A DNA stretch of 64,000 nucleotides from Chryseobacterium sp. ERMR1:04 (GCF_001297705.1 NZ_LIRF01000003.1:1240001-1304000); one strand, 5' to 3'. Counted from the stretch's first letter, positions 8,278 to 17,334 are shown. Notes: generated by a model from the letters alone, not told the origin. Numbers and translations: made by a program.

Positions 8278-8652
8278 ATGAAAAACAAACTATTGTATGC
8301 TGTACTCATAGCAGCATGTGTTTCTTGTAGTACAGAAACCTCTATTCCAAATCCAATTGAAGTTACAAAAAGTGAAGAAGTTTTGAATTTTGAGAAATCT
8401 ATCAAAAGTCTTTCAAAACCTGAAAATAGAGAAACCCCGGAAGAAGAGAGAAACCGAAAGTCTCTTGAGTTGAGCGATAGACGTAAAGATATCCTTATTC
8501 CATCAGCTTTACAATTAATAAAATCTACAGGGGTAAAAGATGCAGAAATTGCTAAAAACACTCAGGGGGAAAGAGATAAAATCCTTACATGGGCAGTAAA
8601 AATCTATAATGCAAAGCTTGACCAAATCAACCAAAACTCAAAATTTAAATAA
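8278..8652 (+). CDS. Small lipoprotein of unknown function
   Basis: A 124-aa protein with a lipoprotein signal (MKNKLLYAVLIAAC; lipobox IAAC with Cys14, although Cys17 is a second candidate). The mature protein is charged and probably helical, rich in Glu, Lys and Arg (EETPEEERNRKS), with no motif I recognise. Its stop lies 2 nt before the next ATG, so it forms a two-gene transcript with a secreted protein. Such small lipoprotein-plus-secreted-protein pairs are typical of lineage-specific envelope genes in Flavobacteriia. Function unknown. Confidence 0.75.
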   Translation: MKNKLLYAVLIAACVSCSTETSIPNPIEVTKSEEVLNFEKSIKSLSKPENRETPEEERNRKSLELSDRRKDILIPSALQLIKSTGVKDAEIAKNTQGERDKILTWAVKIYNAKLDQINQNSKFK

Positions 8653-8654
8653 TT

Positions 8655-9209
8655 ATGAAAAAAATATTAACCATAATTCTTGGCTTAAGTTTAAGTTCTT
8701 CTACTTTTGCTCAGATCAACCCAATAACTGGTAACGGAATTGTACACATTATTAATCATGATGATTATCATAGTTTAGATCTTTATTTTACACTTTTCAC
8801 GTTGGATGTCAATAGCTGCCAAGGTTATCAGGCTATGGGACCGCAGAAACCTTTAGGGCCAGGTGTAATAACAAAATATAGAGCATATACAGATTCCGAT
8901 ACCGCATCCGGACATCCTTATCCGATTGACGGATGGTATAATGGAAGCTATCTTTTACCTAATCAAATTCCTCAAAATATTGCTGATAATCAACGATGGA
9001 ATTATATGAAATTTGAACTTAGGGAACTTAATAACCCAGGGCAATTTATACCCGGAATGGGAGGTTCTGTAGGAATTTATCATCCTTGTACAGCTACTGG
9101 TATTCCAGACGTATTAATTGGAAATGGCACTACATCTGGCGGTACCACTTACAACTTTACTGCCAAAGCCTATACAATGGGAGAAAATTTATGGATTGAT
9201 GTCTATTAA
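8655..9209 (+). CDS. Secreted protein of unknown function
   Basis: A 184-aa protein with a Sec signal peptide (cleavage near STFAQ, about residue 20). The mature part is rich in Tyr, Gly, Pro and Asn and has two cysteines (VNSCQGYQ and YHPCTAT) that could form a disulphide. The residue mix suggests an extracellular beta-sandwich-like protein, but I recognise no family. It follows the small lipoprotein gene by 2 nt and ends just before a convergent terminator. Function unknown. Confidence 0.75.
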   Translation: MKKILTIILGLSLSSSTFAQINPITGNGIVHIINHDDYHSLDLYFTLFTLDVNSCQGYQAMGPQKPLGPGVITKYRAYTDSDTASGHPYPIDGWYNGSYLLPNQIPQNIADNQRWNYMKFELRELNNPGQFIPGMGGSVGIYHPCTATGIPDVLIGNGTTSGGTTYNFTAKAYTMGENLWIDVY

Positions 9210-9218
9210 GATAAAACA

Positions 9219-9256
9219 ATATGAAATTCTGTCATTTTTTGGCAGGATTTCATATT
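9219..9256. terminator. Convergent hairpin terminator
   Basis: An ATATGAAATTCTGTC / GCAGGATTTCATAT stem with an 8-nt T-rich loop lies between convergent genes. T-rich sequence follows mainly on the minus strand. Confidence 0.65.
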
Positions 9257-9257
9257 T

Positions 9258-9590
9258 CTATCTCTCAACATAAATAAATCCTTCCTTTCCAGATTTAAAG
9301 ATTTTTTCAATTCGTTTGTAGTCATCAACCTCATATTCATCAGCCCGAAGAATTTCTTCATTTAAAACATCAAACAAAACTCCTTCAACCTCATCTTTAT
9401 CATCTCCTGAAAACCGTAAAATTGGATGGTATTTTTGATCACTCTTTCGCAACACTTCGGGATCAGTAATCTCTACCATGTTGAGTTTATATCCTGTCAG
9501 AATATCTTTTTCTCCATGTAAAATTCTTCCGAAGGTTTCAATTTGAACTTGTTCTTTTTGTAAGGTTCCGTAAGAAAATAAATTAGGCAT
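9258..9590 (-). CDS. Gamma-glutamylcyclotransferase-like (AIG2 family) protein
   Basis: A 110-aa cytoplasmic protein of the GGCT/AIG2 fold. The signature FSYGTLQ (residues 5-11) forms the substrate-binding loop. The second half has the V-E-G-V-L-F-D strand (about 68-74) and the ADEYEVDDYKR segment (about 82-92), where the family's catalytic glutamate and conserved tyrosine lie. Known members cyclise gamma-glutamyl amines or dipeptides to 5-oxoproline; the exact substrate here is unknown. The start overlaps the stop of the upstream SGNH hydrolase by one base, so the two are translationally coupled. Confidence 0.87.
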   Translation of the reverse strand: MPNLFSYGTLQKEQVQIETFGRILHGEKDILTGYKLNMVEITDPEVLRKSDQKYHPILRFSGDDKDEVEGVLFDVLNEEILRADEYEVDDYKRIEKIFKSGKEGFIYVER

Positions 9591-10219
9591 TATAAATATT
9601 TTTCAATGATTGGAATTGCGAGTTCAGCCATCATTCCATAGCCTTTTTCGTTAGGATGAATACCGTCTGCTGAAAGTAAAAATTCTTTATCTTCTAACAA
9701 TGCAGTGTAAAAATCAATATAAGTCAATGAATTTTCAGTGGCAATATCTTTAACGATCTGATTGTAAACAAGAACTTCTTCATTGGTTCTCAACTTTCCA
9801 GAAGCTGCCACTACTCCATCTACATTTTTAGAAAATGGTAAAATACTTACCAAATAAATATCGTGGGAATATTGTTTTGCATGCTGAATTGCAGTCAAAA
9901 TATTAGTTTTGAAATTCTCAGTATTTACCATCTGAATTCCCTCTTTTATCGCCAGATCATTAGCTCCATAACCGATAAAAACAACATTTCCATCAGCAGA
10001 ATTTCTAGCTCTTAATTCATGTGGAATCCTCTTAACCAAACCTTCCGTTGTTTCTCCTCCAATTCCGAGATTGAAAAGAATCAGTTCATTTTTTGCTCCT
10101 TCGTTGTATTTCTGCAAAGCATATCTTTTCAGAATGTCAACCCAACCTCCAAAAACACCATCATATTCTCCGTACGTTATGCTGTCACCAAAGAATAATC
10201 CATATACTATTTTCTTCAT
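9590..10219 (-). CDS. SGNH/GDSL-family hydrolase (lipase/acylesterase-like)
   Basis: A 209-aa alpha/beta/alpha SGNH esterase. The blocks are all present: G11-D-S13 (nucleophile serine in GDSITYG), a glycine block in LGIGGETT, GANDLA (block III asparagine), and D185-G-I-H188 near the C-terminus for the rest of the triad. No signal peptide, so probably cytoplasmic, like TesA/RhaE-type carbohydrate or lipid esterases. It is the first gene of a two-gene unit with the AIG2-like protein. The substrate (acyl ester of lipid, sugar or peptide) cannot be told. Confidence 0.88.
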   Translation of the reverse strand: MKKIVYGLFFGDSITYGEYDGVFGGWVDILKRYALQKYNEGAKNELILFNLGIGGETTEGLVKRIPHELRARNSADGNVVFIGYGANDLAIKEGIQMVNTENFKTNILTAIQHAKQYSHDIYLVSILPFSKNVDGVVAASGKLRTNEEVLVYNQIVKDIATENSLTYIDFYTALLEDKEFLLSADGIHPNEKGYGMMAELAIPIIEKYL

Positions 10220-10418
10220 TTATTGTATTAATTATAGATTTTGATTTTAAACCATTAAGATTTTATTTAAGAAGTTAAGAATTATTGAGATCCTTCGTGA
10301 ACTACCTTCGTAAACCTTCAGTTTATGCTCAAGATGACATTGCTAATACTTATTTTGTTAGTTGTTGCAATTTAAGCTTAACTAAACTTAAAAACTTAAT
10401 TCTCCTTAATAGTCCAAT

Positions 10419-10826
10419 TTAATCCAAAATTAGCGTAATATTTTTGTGATCTTCTATAATTTCAAGTAAAATATCGAATAAAGTTTGTCCGTTTCCCTTA
10501 ATCAATTCGTTCAGTTTTTCTTGAATCAATTCAATATTAAAAGGTTTTCCTTGTTTGATTTTATTTTCGTAGAACTCCTTTGTTGCTTCGAATCCTAAAT
10601 CTTGTCTGGACTTTTCAGATTCTTCCCAAATGATTTTCACTTCATCATCATTTTCAAAAACTCCAAAACCACCGTATAAGATATCATTGAAGTCATCTAA
10701 TGTTCCGACTTTCCAATTGATATCTTTCGTCAAAACGTTAGATACTTCTTCGTAGAAACCTACCAGACTTGAAAAATGAATGCCGTTGATAACAATCACT
10801 TTTTTATTTGAAACTATTTTTTTCAT
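10419..10826 (-). CDS. Barstar-family (ribonuclease inhibitor-like) protein
   Basis: A 135-aa protein matching the barstar fold: an N-terminal strand VIVINGIHFSS, then a helix, the loop NWKVGTLDDFNDILYGGF, which corresponds to the barstar segment that plugs the barnase active site, a strand KIIWEESEKS, and the C-terminal FDILLEIIEDHKNITLILD. Barstar binds and neutralises barnase-type ribonucleases. No barnase-like gene or contact-dependent toxin is nearby, so this is an orphan immunity gene or a relative with another partner. It has its own flanking intergenic space; the stretch 10220-10418 upstream of the SGNH gene holds only repeat-like sequence. Confidence 0.82.
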   Translation of the reverse strand: MKKIVSNKKVIVINGIHFSSLVGFYEEVSNVLTKDINWKVGTLDDFNDILYGGFGVFENDDEVKIIWEESEKSRQDLGFEATKEFYENKIKQGKPFNIELIQEKLNELIKGNGQTLFDILLEIIEDHKNITLILD

Positions 10827-10891
10827 TTATTTATTCAGTACTTAAAAATTTTAATAGATTACAACAATTTGTTTTTCTGTATTGATTAGCA

Positions 10892-10924
10892 AAACCTAAC
10901 GGGTTTTAAAAACCCGTTAGGTTT
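10892..10924. repeat. Perfect palindrome of the AAACCTAAC type
   Basis: A 15-bp perfect stem AAACCTAACGGGTTT / AAACCCGTTAGGTTT with a 3-nt loop. A relative with an A for G change occurs at 50134-50166. It is therefore a dispersed palindromic repeat rather than only a local terminator. Confidence 0.7.
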
Positions 10925-10954
10925 ATAAGATATAAATTTATTTGCTAAACAATC

Positions 10955-10992
10955 ATCAAAAAACCTCATAGAAATTAAAATCTATGAGGTTT
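10955..10992 (-). terminator. Rho-independent terminator of purL
   Basis: On the minus strand a 12-bp stem (AAACCTCATAGA with TCTATGAGGTTT) with an 8-nt loop is followed by a run of T, 35-72 nt after the purL stop. Confidence 0.8.
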
Positions 10993-11026
10993 ATAAGCCA
11001 CAAGCTAATTGCCAATAGCTGTAAAT

Positions 11027-14000
11027 TTATTTGAAGTACTCCACTCCGTTTTTAAATATGTTGTGATAGTTCGCAGTAGGAATGTTTTTCATCAATCCTT
11101 CTGCAAAACGTTCAGGGTGTCCCATTCTACCGTAAATTTTACCGCATGGACTGGTAATTCCTTCAATTCCGAATAAAGAGTTATTTGGATTAAATGGCAT
11201 TCCGTGCGCAATATTTCCATCAAAATCGATGTATTGAGTGGCTACTTGTCCGTTTTTGTATAGCTTTTCAAGTTCTTCTTGTGAAGCCATAAAACGACCT
11301 TCCCCATGAGAAATTGGAATGGTAAACACCTGATCCTTCATTCCTTTCAACCATGGACTTTCATCGTTTACCACTTTCACATTCACCATCTGAGATATAT
11401 GTCTTCTGATGGCATTATGAGCCAAGGTTGGAGAGTTTTCATCAAGATCTTTGATTTGTCCGTAAGGCAACAATCCAGACTTAACCAACGCTTGGAAACC
11501 ATTACAGATACCAATGATCATTCCGTCTCTTTCTAATAATTCGTGAACGGCATTTTTCATCTTTTCATTCTTCAAAACATTCACGATGAATTTCGCAGAA
11601 CCGTCTGGCTCATCACCCGCAGAGAAACCTCCTGAGAATGCTAAGATCTGAGAAGTTCTGATTTCTTCTACCCAAGCATCAATACTTTCTTCAAGTAATT
11701 GGTGACTTATATTTTTCAGTGGTAGGCTGCTAACAATAGCTCCTTCTTTCTGGAATGCATTCAATGTTTCATATTCGCAGTTTGTTCCCGGGAAAACCGG
11801 AGCAAATACTTTTGGCTGAGCAATTCCATGTTTTTTAATAATGATATTTCTTGGATTGATTGAATTCAGTTTTGAATCCAATTCAACCGTCAGTTTTTCT
11901 TTTTCAATCGTTGGGAAAAGATTTTCAAACGTATTGGTGTTCGCTGCTAAAAGTTTTTCAATTGCAAATTCAGCGTTATTAATTGTAATAATTTTTGAAT
12001 CTTTAACCTCACCAATTAATTGTAACGCTGTAGAACTTAATTCTTCTTTAGATTCAATAATTAAGCTTCCGATATTTTTAGCTAATAAAACGCTATCATC
12101 AATCGTAATCTCAGCTCCTAATTTGTTACCAAAACTCATTTTTGCAAGAGAAACCGCAACTCCGCCTTCCTTCACTGTTTTCACAGAAATAATTTTTCCA
12201 GCTTTGATATTTTCAAAAATAAATTCAAAAATAGCTTTTAAGCTTTCGTAATTTGGCAGTCCGTTTTCCTGAGCAATATGATTAAAGAAATATAATTTAT
12301 TTCCTTCATTCTTAAATTCAGGAGAGATAATGTTTTTCTTTTCTCCATTAGCACAAGCAAAAGAAATCAACGTTGGCGGAACATTCAAATCCTGATACGT
12401 TCCACTCATTGAATCTTTACCTCCGATAGCTGCTAATCCAAGATTAATCTGCGCATCATAAGCTCCCAATAATGAAGCCAAAGGTTTCCCCCATTTCTCA
12501 GGATTCTGACCTAATTTCTCAAAATATTCCTGAAAACTTAATCTTATATTTTTATAATCGCCACCCATTGCAACGATCTTAGCCACACTTTCTACCACCG
12601 CATAAGAAGATCCTAGCAGTGAGTTCTGCTTAGAAATTCCAGCATCAAATCCCCAACTTGCTAAAGAAACTGTTTCAATATCTTTTGCGCCAAGGATGGG
12701 TAACGTCTGAACGCTTCCTTCCATCAACGTTTGCTGATATTTCCCTCCTAAAGGCATCGCAACCGTAGTTCCTCCTACAGATCCGTCGAACATTTCCAAC
12801 AATCCTTTTTGAGAAGCCACATTTTTATCTGCTAAAATCTTTAAGAAATTCTCTTCGTTGAATGATTGAGTTTCTTCTTTTACTTCTTCAAGATGTGTAA
12901 TTTTCACTTCCTGACTTTTAGCACACCCGTTGGTATCTAAAAACGCTCTTGAAAGATCAACAATCTTATCGCCTTTCCAGAACATCTGCATTCTTCCTGA
13001 ATCTGTCACTTTTGCCACCTCAACAGCCACAATGTTTTCATCTTCACAGAATTTGATAAACTGTTCTTTATCTTTTGGATCAACAACAACTGCTACTCTT
13101 TCCTGAGATTCAGAAATAGCAAGCTCAGTTCCGTTTAATCCTTCATATTTTAAAGGTAAAACATCCAAATTAATATCCAGAGAATCTGCAATTTCACCAA
13201 TCGCTACAGAAACACCTCCAGCTCCGAAATCATTTGATTTTTTAATCAATCTCGTTACTTCTGGATTTCTGAATAATCTCTGAATTTTACGTTCTTCAAC
13301 AGCATTTCCTTTCTGAACTTCTGAACTCATGGTGTGGATAGAAGTTTCATCCTGTTCTTTCGAACTTCCACTTGCTCCACCAACACCATCACGGCCTGTT
13401 GCCCCACCAAAAATAATGATAGAATCACCAACCTCAGGTTTTTCACGTCTTACCCAGTCTACAGGAACGGCTCCGGTAACGAAACCAACTTCCATTCTTT
13501 TTGCTTTGTAGCCCTCGTCGTAAATTTCAGAAACCATTGTTGTTGCCAAACCGATTTGGTTACCATAAGAAGAATATCCGTTTGCGGCCTGTTTTGTGAT
13601 TGTTTTTTGAGGTAACTTTCCTGGTAATGTTTGGTCAACTGCCTCTAAAACATCAGCAGCACCCGTTAACCTCATCGCTTGGAATACAAAAGATCTTCCA
13701 GACAATGGATCTCTGATCGCGCCTCCTAAACATGTTGAAGCGCCTCCAAAAGGTTCAATTTCTGTTGGGTGATTGTGTGTTTCGTTTTTGAATAATAAAT
13801 ACCAAGGTTCTTTTTTACCGTCGTATTCCGCTTCAATTTGGATCGTACAAGCGTTAATCTCGTCAGAAACAACAAGGTTTTCTAAGTTCCCTGTTTTATG
13901 GAAATATCTTCCGCAAACCGTTGCCAAATCCATTAAAGAAATAGGCTTTAATTCGCGTCCTAAGAATTTTCTTTTTTCAATATAATCATTGAAAATAGTT

Positions 14001-14722
14001 TCCAATGTATGTTTAAATTGTCCTTCAAATTCAATATTTGACAATTCTGTTTCAAAAGTTGTGTGACGACAGTGGTCACTCCAATACGTATCTAAAACTT
14101 TCAGTTCTGTTTCCGTAGGATTTCTCTCTTCAGTTTTAAAATACTCCTGAATGAATTTTAAATCATCTAAGCCTAATGCAAAACCGTGATTATTGTAGAA
14201 ATCTTCTAATTGAGCATCATCAAAACTGATGAAACCTTCGTGAATTAAAACTTTTGATGGAATTTCATCTGCCGGAATATTTAATACCGCCAAATCTTTT
14301 TCCTGAGATTCTACTTTATTGATTAAAAGGTCTTTGATCTTTACTATGTCGGCATCAGAAACCCCTTCAAATTCAATTAGCTTTCCGCTTCTTACTTTAG
14401 ACTTTTCATTTTCTGTAAGTAAAGCGATACACTGCTGAGCAGAATCTGCACGCTGATCGTATTGACCCGGCAAGAATTCCATTGCAAAATGAATGGTTGT
14501 TGCAGGATTTTCTTCGTGCAAAATATCCGTAACAGGGTCTACGAAAGTGCTCTTCACCACTTTTTCGAATTCACCGTCATTCAAATTAAAGATATCGTAC
14601 ACATTGTACACTTTTACATTTTTGATCGACGGAACAACCGCTTTTACTTCATCAAAAATTTTTGGACTTTCTACATCGAAAACTCCTTTTTTTTCTACGA
14701 AAATTCTTTTGTTATTAGACAT
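11027..14722 (-). CDS. purL: Phosphoribosylformylglycinamidine synthase, fused large form (PurL-PurQ)
   Basis: A 1231-aa cytoplasmic enzyme that converts FGAR, ATP and glutamine to FGAM in de novo purine synthesis. It is the single-chain form: an N-terminal PurS-like domain, a linker, two AIRS-type synthetase halves (with NETHNHPTEIEPFGGA and GGKDSMSGTY) and a C-terminal class I glutamine amidotransferase. The amidotransferase nucleophile is C1073 in GICNGFQ, with the HGEGRF and GHPERF segments beyond. The length is normal for gamma-proteobacterial and Bacteroidota fused enzymes. purB lies 1.1 kb upstream on the same strand but is separated by a terminator. A palindrome at the predicted transcription start may regulate it. 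Confidence 0.97.
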   Translation of the reverse strand: MSNNKRIFVEKKGVFDVESPKIFDEVKAVVPSIKNVKVYNVYDIFNLNDGEFEKVVKSTFVDPVTDILHEENPATTIHFAMEFLPGQYDQRADSAQQCIALLTENEKSKVRSGKLIEFEGVSDADIVKIKDLLINKVESQEKDLAVLNIPADEIPSKVLIHEGFISFDDAQLEDFYNNHGFALGLDDLKFIQEYFKTEERNPTETELKVLDTYWSDHCRHTTFETELSNIEFEGQFKHTLETIFNDYIEKRKFLGRELKPISLMDLATVCGRYFHKTGNLENLVVSDEINACTIQIEAEYDGKKEPWYLLFKNETHNHPTEIEPFGGASTCLGGAIRDPLSGRSFVFQAMRLTGAADVLEAVDQTLPGKLPQKTITKQAANGYSSYGNQIGLATTMVSEIYDEGYKAKRMEVGFVTGAVPVDWVRREKPEVGDSIIIFGGATGRDGVGGASGSSKEQDETSIHTMSSEVQKGNAVEERKIQRLFRNPEVTRLIKKSNDFGAGGVSVAIGEIADSLDINLDVLPLKYEGLNGTELAISESQERVAVVVDPKDKEQFIKFCEDENIVAVEVAKVTDSGRMQMFWKGDKIVDLSRAFLDTNGCAKSQEVKITHLEEVKEETQSFNEENFLKILADKNVASQKGLLEMFDGSVGGTTVAMPLGGKYQQTLMEGSVQTLPILGAKDIETVSLASWGFDAGISKQNSLLGSSYAVVESVAKIVAMGGDYKNIRLSFQEYFEKLGQNPEKWGKPLASLLGAYDAQINLGLAAIGGKDSMSGTYQDLNVPPTLISFACANGEKKNIISPEFKNEGNKLYFFNHIAQENGLPNYESLKAIFEFIFENIKAGKIISVKTVKEGGVAVSLAKMSFGNKLGAEITIDDSVLLAKNIGSLIIESKEELSSTALQLIGEVKDSKIITINNAEFAIEKLLAANTNTFENLFPTIEKEKLTVELDSKLNSINPRNIIIKKHGIAQPKVFAPVFPGTNCEYETLNAFQKEGAIVSSLPLKNISHQLLEESIDAWVEEIRTSQILAFSGGFSAGDEPDGSAKFIVNVLKNEKMKNAVHELLERDGMIIGICNGFQALVKSGLLPYGQIKDLDENSPTLAHNAIRRHISQMVNVKVVNDESPWLKGMKDQVFTIPISHGEGRFMASQEELEKLYKNGQVATQYIDFDGNIAHGMPFNPNNSLFGIEGITSPCGKIYGRMGHPERFAEGLMKNIPTANYHNIFKNGVEYFK

Positions 14723-14789
14723 TAGATGCCAGATATTAAATATTATTAGACTTATTTTTAAATTTATCTTTTGCTATTCAATCTAATTG

Positions 14790-14820
14790 TCGCATCATTG
14801 ATGCGATAATTTCAAAAATA
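14790..14820 (-). promoter_or_regulatory. purL promoter box plus 17-nt palindrome
   Basis: A TATTTTTG -7 box lies at 14813-14820 on the minus strand. Directly downstream, at about the expected start of transcription, is a perfect palindrome TCGCATCA-T-TGATGCGA (14790-14806). It could be a repressor operator or a hairpin at the 5' end of the mRNA. Confidence 0.5.
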
Positions 14821-14868
14821 AAAGTATGTTATATTATTTTTTGAAATTTTTTAGAGTAAAAGCTTTTC

Positions 14869-15831
14869 TTATTTACTTAATTTGTTCGGATTATCGGGAT
14901 GTTCTTTTTGAAATTCTTCGACTTCTTTCATTTCTTTTTTCAGCCATTTTTCAAAAGTAATCTTTTCAACGTCATAATCCGAAGCGTAAAAATTTTTACC
15001 GTCTTCTGAAACTATGAAATTAAACCGTGACAATCCTGAATTCATCTTTCCGTTATCATATGTATTAATATTAAAATAGGGAAAGTTCTCTTTTGGTCTT
15101 TCCACAATTTCAAAGAATAGTTTTTTATCATTTTCAGATAACTTATTATAATGATTAACATAATAGATATCGGAAAGTTGTTGATTTTGTTTTTCGAAAA
15201 ACTGAAGAATACCCTTCTCTTTTTCATTGTATCTGAATGGATATGGATATCTTTCTCCGCCTACTTCTAAATCATTTTCAGATTGTTTTGATGAAGGCTG
15301 AACAGTTTCTCCCTTATCATTCATAATTCCCCAAGTTCCTCCTACAACCGCTTTGTGCTCATCATCAGTTTTCTCCCAATCGCATCCGTCACAAAAAGCT
15401 GCATATCCATAATTGAATGGGAAAACGAAATCATGCGTTGCTTCAATAACAGTTGTACCATTACGGTCTGCAAAACCCATTTTTCCATTTTTAACCAATC
15501 TTCTTACGCCTTCTTGGAAATAATCAGCTCCGTTATCATATAAAAAAGGTTGGTATAAGAAATTCCCTTTCCGATCGTAGATATATCCCCAAGCATTTTT
15601 CTCTCTTTCTTCTCCTTTTTTAGATCCATCAAAGTGAATGGTTTCTCCTTCTACTAATTCACCATTTTCAATGTTTGAGAAAACTCTGAATTGCGCAGGA
15701 ACAATGATCTCTCCTTTTTGATTTTTAACTCCAACTAAAGAATCTTTCGATATAAAATACTTTAAAACATCCTTCTTCTGAGAATAGGAAATCATTGGTA
15801 TCAATGAAATGATTAAAAGTACTTTCTTCAT
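14869..15831 (-). CDS. WG-repeat secreted protein
   Basis: The start at 15831 gives MKKVLLIISLIPMISYSQ, a clean signal peptide; the upstream start at 15870 would run through the purB terminator. The 320-aa protein carries degenerate WG beta-repeats: LVGVKNQKGEIIVPAQF, WGYIYDRKGNFLYQPF, MGFADRNGTTVIEA and TWGIMNDKGETV. These are the typical W/G-x-x-d-x-x-G units, found in secreted or surface proteins thought to bind ligands or proteins. The C-terminal 130 residues are not repetitive and end in a charged tail. It is separated from purB by a terminator. Function unknown. Confidence 0.82.
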   Translation of the reverse strand: MKKVLLIISLIPMISYSQKKDVLKYFISKDSLVGVKNQKGEIIVPAQFRVFSNIENGELVEGETIHFDGSKKGEEREKNAWGYIYDRKGNFLYQPFLYDNGADYFQEGVRRLVKNGKMGFADRNGTTVIEATHDFVFPFNYGYAAFCDGCDWEKTDDEHKAVVGGTWGIMNDKGETVQPSSKQSENDLEVGGERYPYPFRYNEKEKGILQFFEKQNQQLSDIYYVNHYNKLSENDKKLFFEIVERPKENFPYFNINTYDNGKMNSGLSRFNFIVSEDGKNFYASDYDVEKITFEKWLKKEMKEVEEFQKEHPDNPNKLSK

Positions 15832-15840
15832 GTTTGGGTT

Positions 15841-15873
15841 AAAAAAAATATGCAGCCGAAAAGACTGCATATT
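15841..15873 (-). terminator. Rho-independent terminator of purB
   Basis: On the minus strand AATATGCAG pairs with CTGCATATT around a 9-nt loop, followed by seven T, starting 3 nt after the purB stop. It supports the later start for the WG-repeat gene. Confidence 0.85.
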
Positions 15874-15876
15874 GAT

Positions 15877-17304
15877 TTATACTTTAAGGTCAGCCTCCAA
15901 ACCTATCAGGTCTTTGTTTGCGTCCAAAATAGGTTGAACTTCATTGCTGATGAATTCTTCCGTCTGAATCGGAGCAAAACCGATAAAGTTTTTAGGATCT
16001 AACACTTCTTTTAATTTCGTTTTATCTAATTTTAATGAATCATCATTTAAGATTCTTTCAATCAGATCATTTTCTTTACCTTCTTCTTTTACCTTTTTAG
16101 AAGCTTCCATTGAATGAACTCTGATCACTTCGTGAATTTCCTGACGGTCACCACCAGCTTTCACTTCTTCCATGATGATGTATTCTGTCGCCATGAAAGG
16201 AAGTTCTTCTTCTATATGTTTGTTGATTCTATTTGGATACACAACGATTCCGTTCATGATGTTATTCCAAATCAATAGAATAGCGTCAACGGCTAAAAAT
16301 GCCTGAGGAATTGTTAATCTCTTGTTAGCAGAATCGTCCAATGTTCTTTCAAACCATTGAGTTGAAGCTACCATTGCAGAACTTGTTGTCAATGACATTA
16401 CATATTTCGCCAACGCTCCGATTCTTTCACTTCTCATTGGGTTACGTTTGTAAGCCATTGCCGATGAACCGATTTGGTTTTTCTCGAATGGTTCTTCAAC
16501 TTCTTTAAGATTTTGAAGTAAACGTAAATCGTTTGAGAATTTGTGAGCTGACTGAGCGATATTTCCTAATAACGCCACCACTTTTGCATCAATCTTTCTA
16601 TCATATGTCTGACCAGAAACACCAAATACTTTATCGAAACCGAATCTTTTTGAAAGTTCCTTATCTAAGTGCTTCACTTTAGAGTAATCTCCATTGAAAA
16701 GCTCTAAGAAACTTGCAGCCGTTCCTGTAGTTCCTTTAACTCCTCTGAAACGTAATGTTTCTAAGAAGAAATCAAGTTCTTCGATATCAAGAACCAAACT
16801 CTGTAACCAAAGAGTCGCTCTTTTCCCAACAGTCGTTAACTGAGCAGGTTGAAAATGCGTGAATCCTAATGTTGGAAGGTCTTTATATTGAATAGAAAAA
16901 TCCGCAAGGTTTTTCATTACGTTTACTAATTTTTTCTTTAAAATTAATAATCCGTCACGGATTTGAATTAAGTCTGTATTATCTCCTACAAAAGCCGAAG
17001 TAGCTCCTAAATGTATAATTCCTTTTGCTGAAGGCGCCACATCACCATAGGCGTGAACGTGAGCCATAACATCGTGACGGAATTTTTTCTCATACTCTGC
17101 TGCTTTATCATAATCGATATTTTCAGCATTGGCTTTCAACTCAGCAATCTGCTCGTCAGAAATTTCAAGACCAAGGTCTTTTTCGATCTCTGCAAGAGCG
17201 ATCCAAAGCTGTCTCCAAGTACGGAATTTGTTATTATGTGAGAAATTAAATAACATTTCTTCACTGGAGTATCGCTCTTCCAATGGATTTTTGTAGGAAT
17301 TCAT
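15877..17304 (-). CDS. purB: Adenylosuccinate lyase
   Basis: A 475-aa homotetrameric cytoplasmic enzyme of the fumarase/aspartase superfamily. It removes fumarate from SAICAR and from adenylosuccinate, two steps of purine synthesis. The superfamily signature appears as GSSAMAYKRNPMRSE in the flexible catalytic loop. The HLGATSAFVGDNTD segment (about 96-109) and the TLGFTHFQPAQ segment, with its active-site histidine, are also present. The length fits the longer eukaryote-like PurB type. It shares the purine pathway with purL nearby but has its own promoter box (17327-17334) and terminator. Confidence 0.96.
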   Translation of the reverse strand: MNSYKNPLEERYSSEEMLFNFSHNNKFRTWRQLWIALAEIEKDLGLEISDEQIAELKANAENIDYDKAAEYEKKFRHDVMAHVHAYGDVAPSAKGIIHLGATSAFVGDNTDLIQIRDGLLILKKKLVNVMKNLADFSIQYKDLPTLGFTHFQPAQLTTVGKRATLWLQSLVLDIEELDFFLETLRFRGVKGTTGTAASFLELFNGDYSKVKHLDKELSKRFGFDKVFGVSGQTYDRKIDAKVVALLGNIAQSAHKFSNDLRLLQNLKEVEEPFEKNQIGSSAMAYKRNPMRSERIGALAKYVMSLTTSSAMVASTQWFERTLDDSANKRLTIPQAFLAVDAILLIWNNIMNGIVVYPNRINKHIEEELPFMATEYIIMEEVKAGGDRQEIHEVIRVHSMEASKKVKEEGKENDLIERILNDDSLKLDKTKLKEVLDPKNFIGFAPIQTEEFISNEVQPILDANKDLIGLEADLKV

Positions 17305-17326
17305 TCTTCTTTTACTTTTAGATGCA

Positions 17327-17334
17327 CAAAAATA
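17327..17334 (-). promoter_or_regulatory. purB -7 promoter box (TATTTTTG on minus)
   Basis: A perfect TAnnTTTG match 22 nt upstream of the purB ATG. No clear -33 element. No copy of the purL palindrome is seen here. Confidence 0.5.

Noticed and set aside
13329..13615. Plus-strand ORFs opposite purL (and many similar antisense ORFs)
   Set aside because: They overlap well supported genes, show no family motifs and no promoter or start signals. They are frame shadows.
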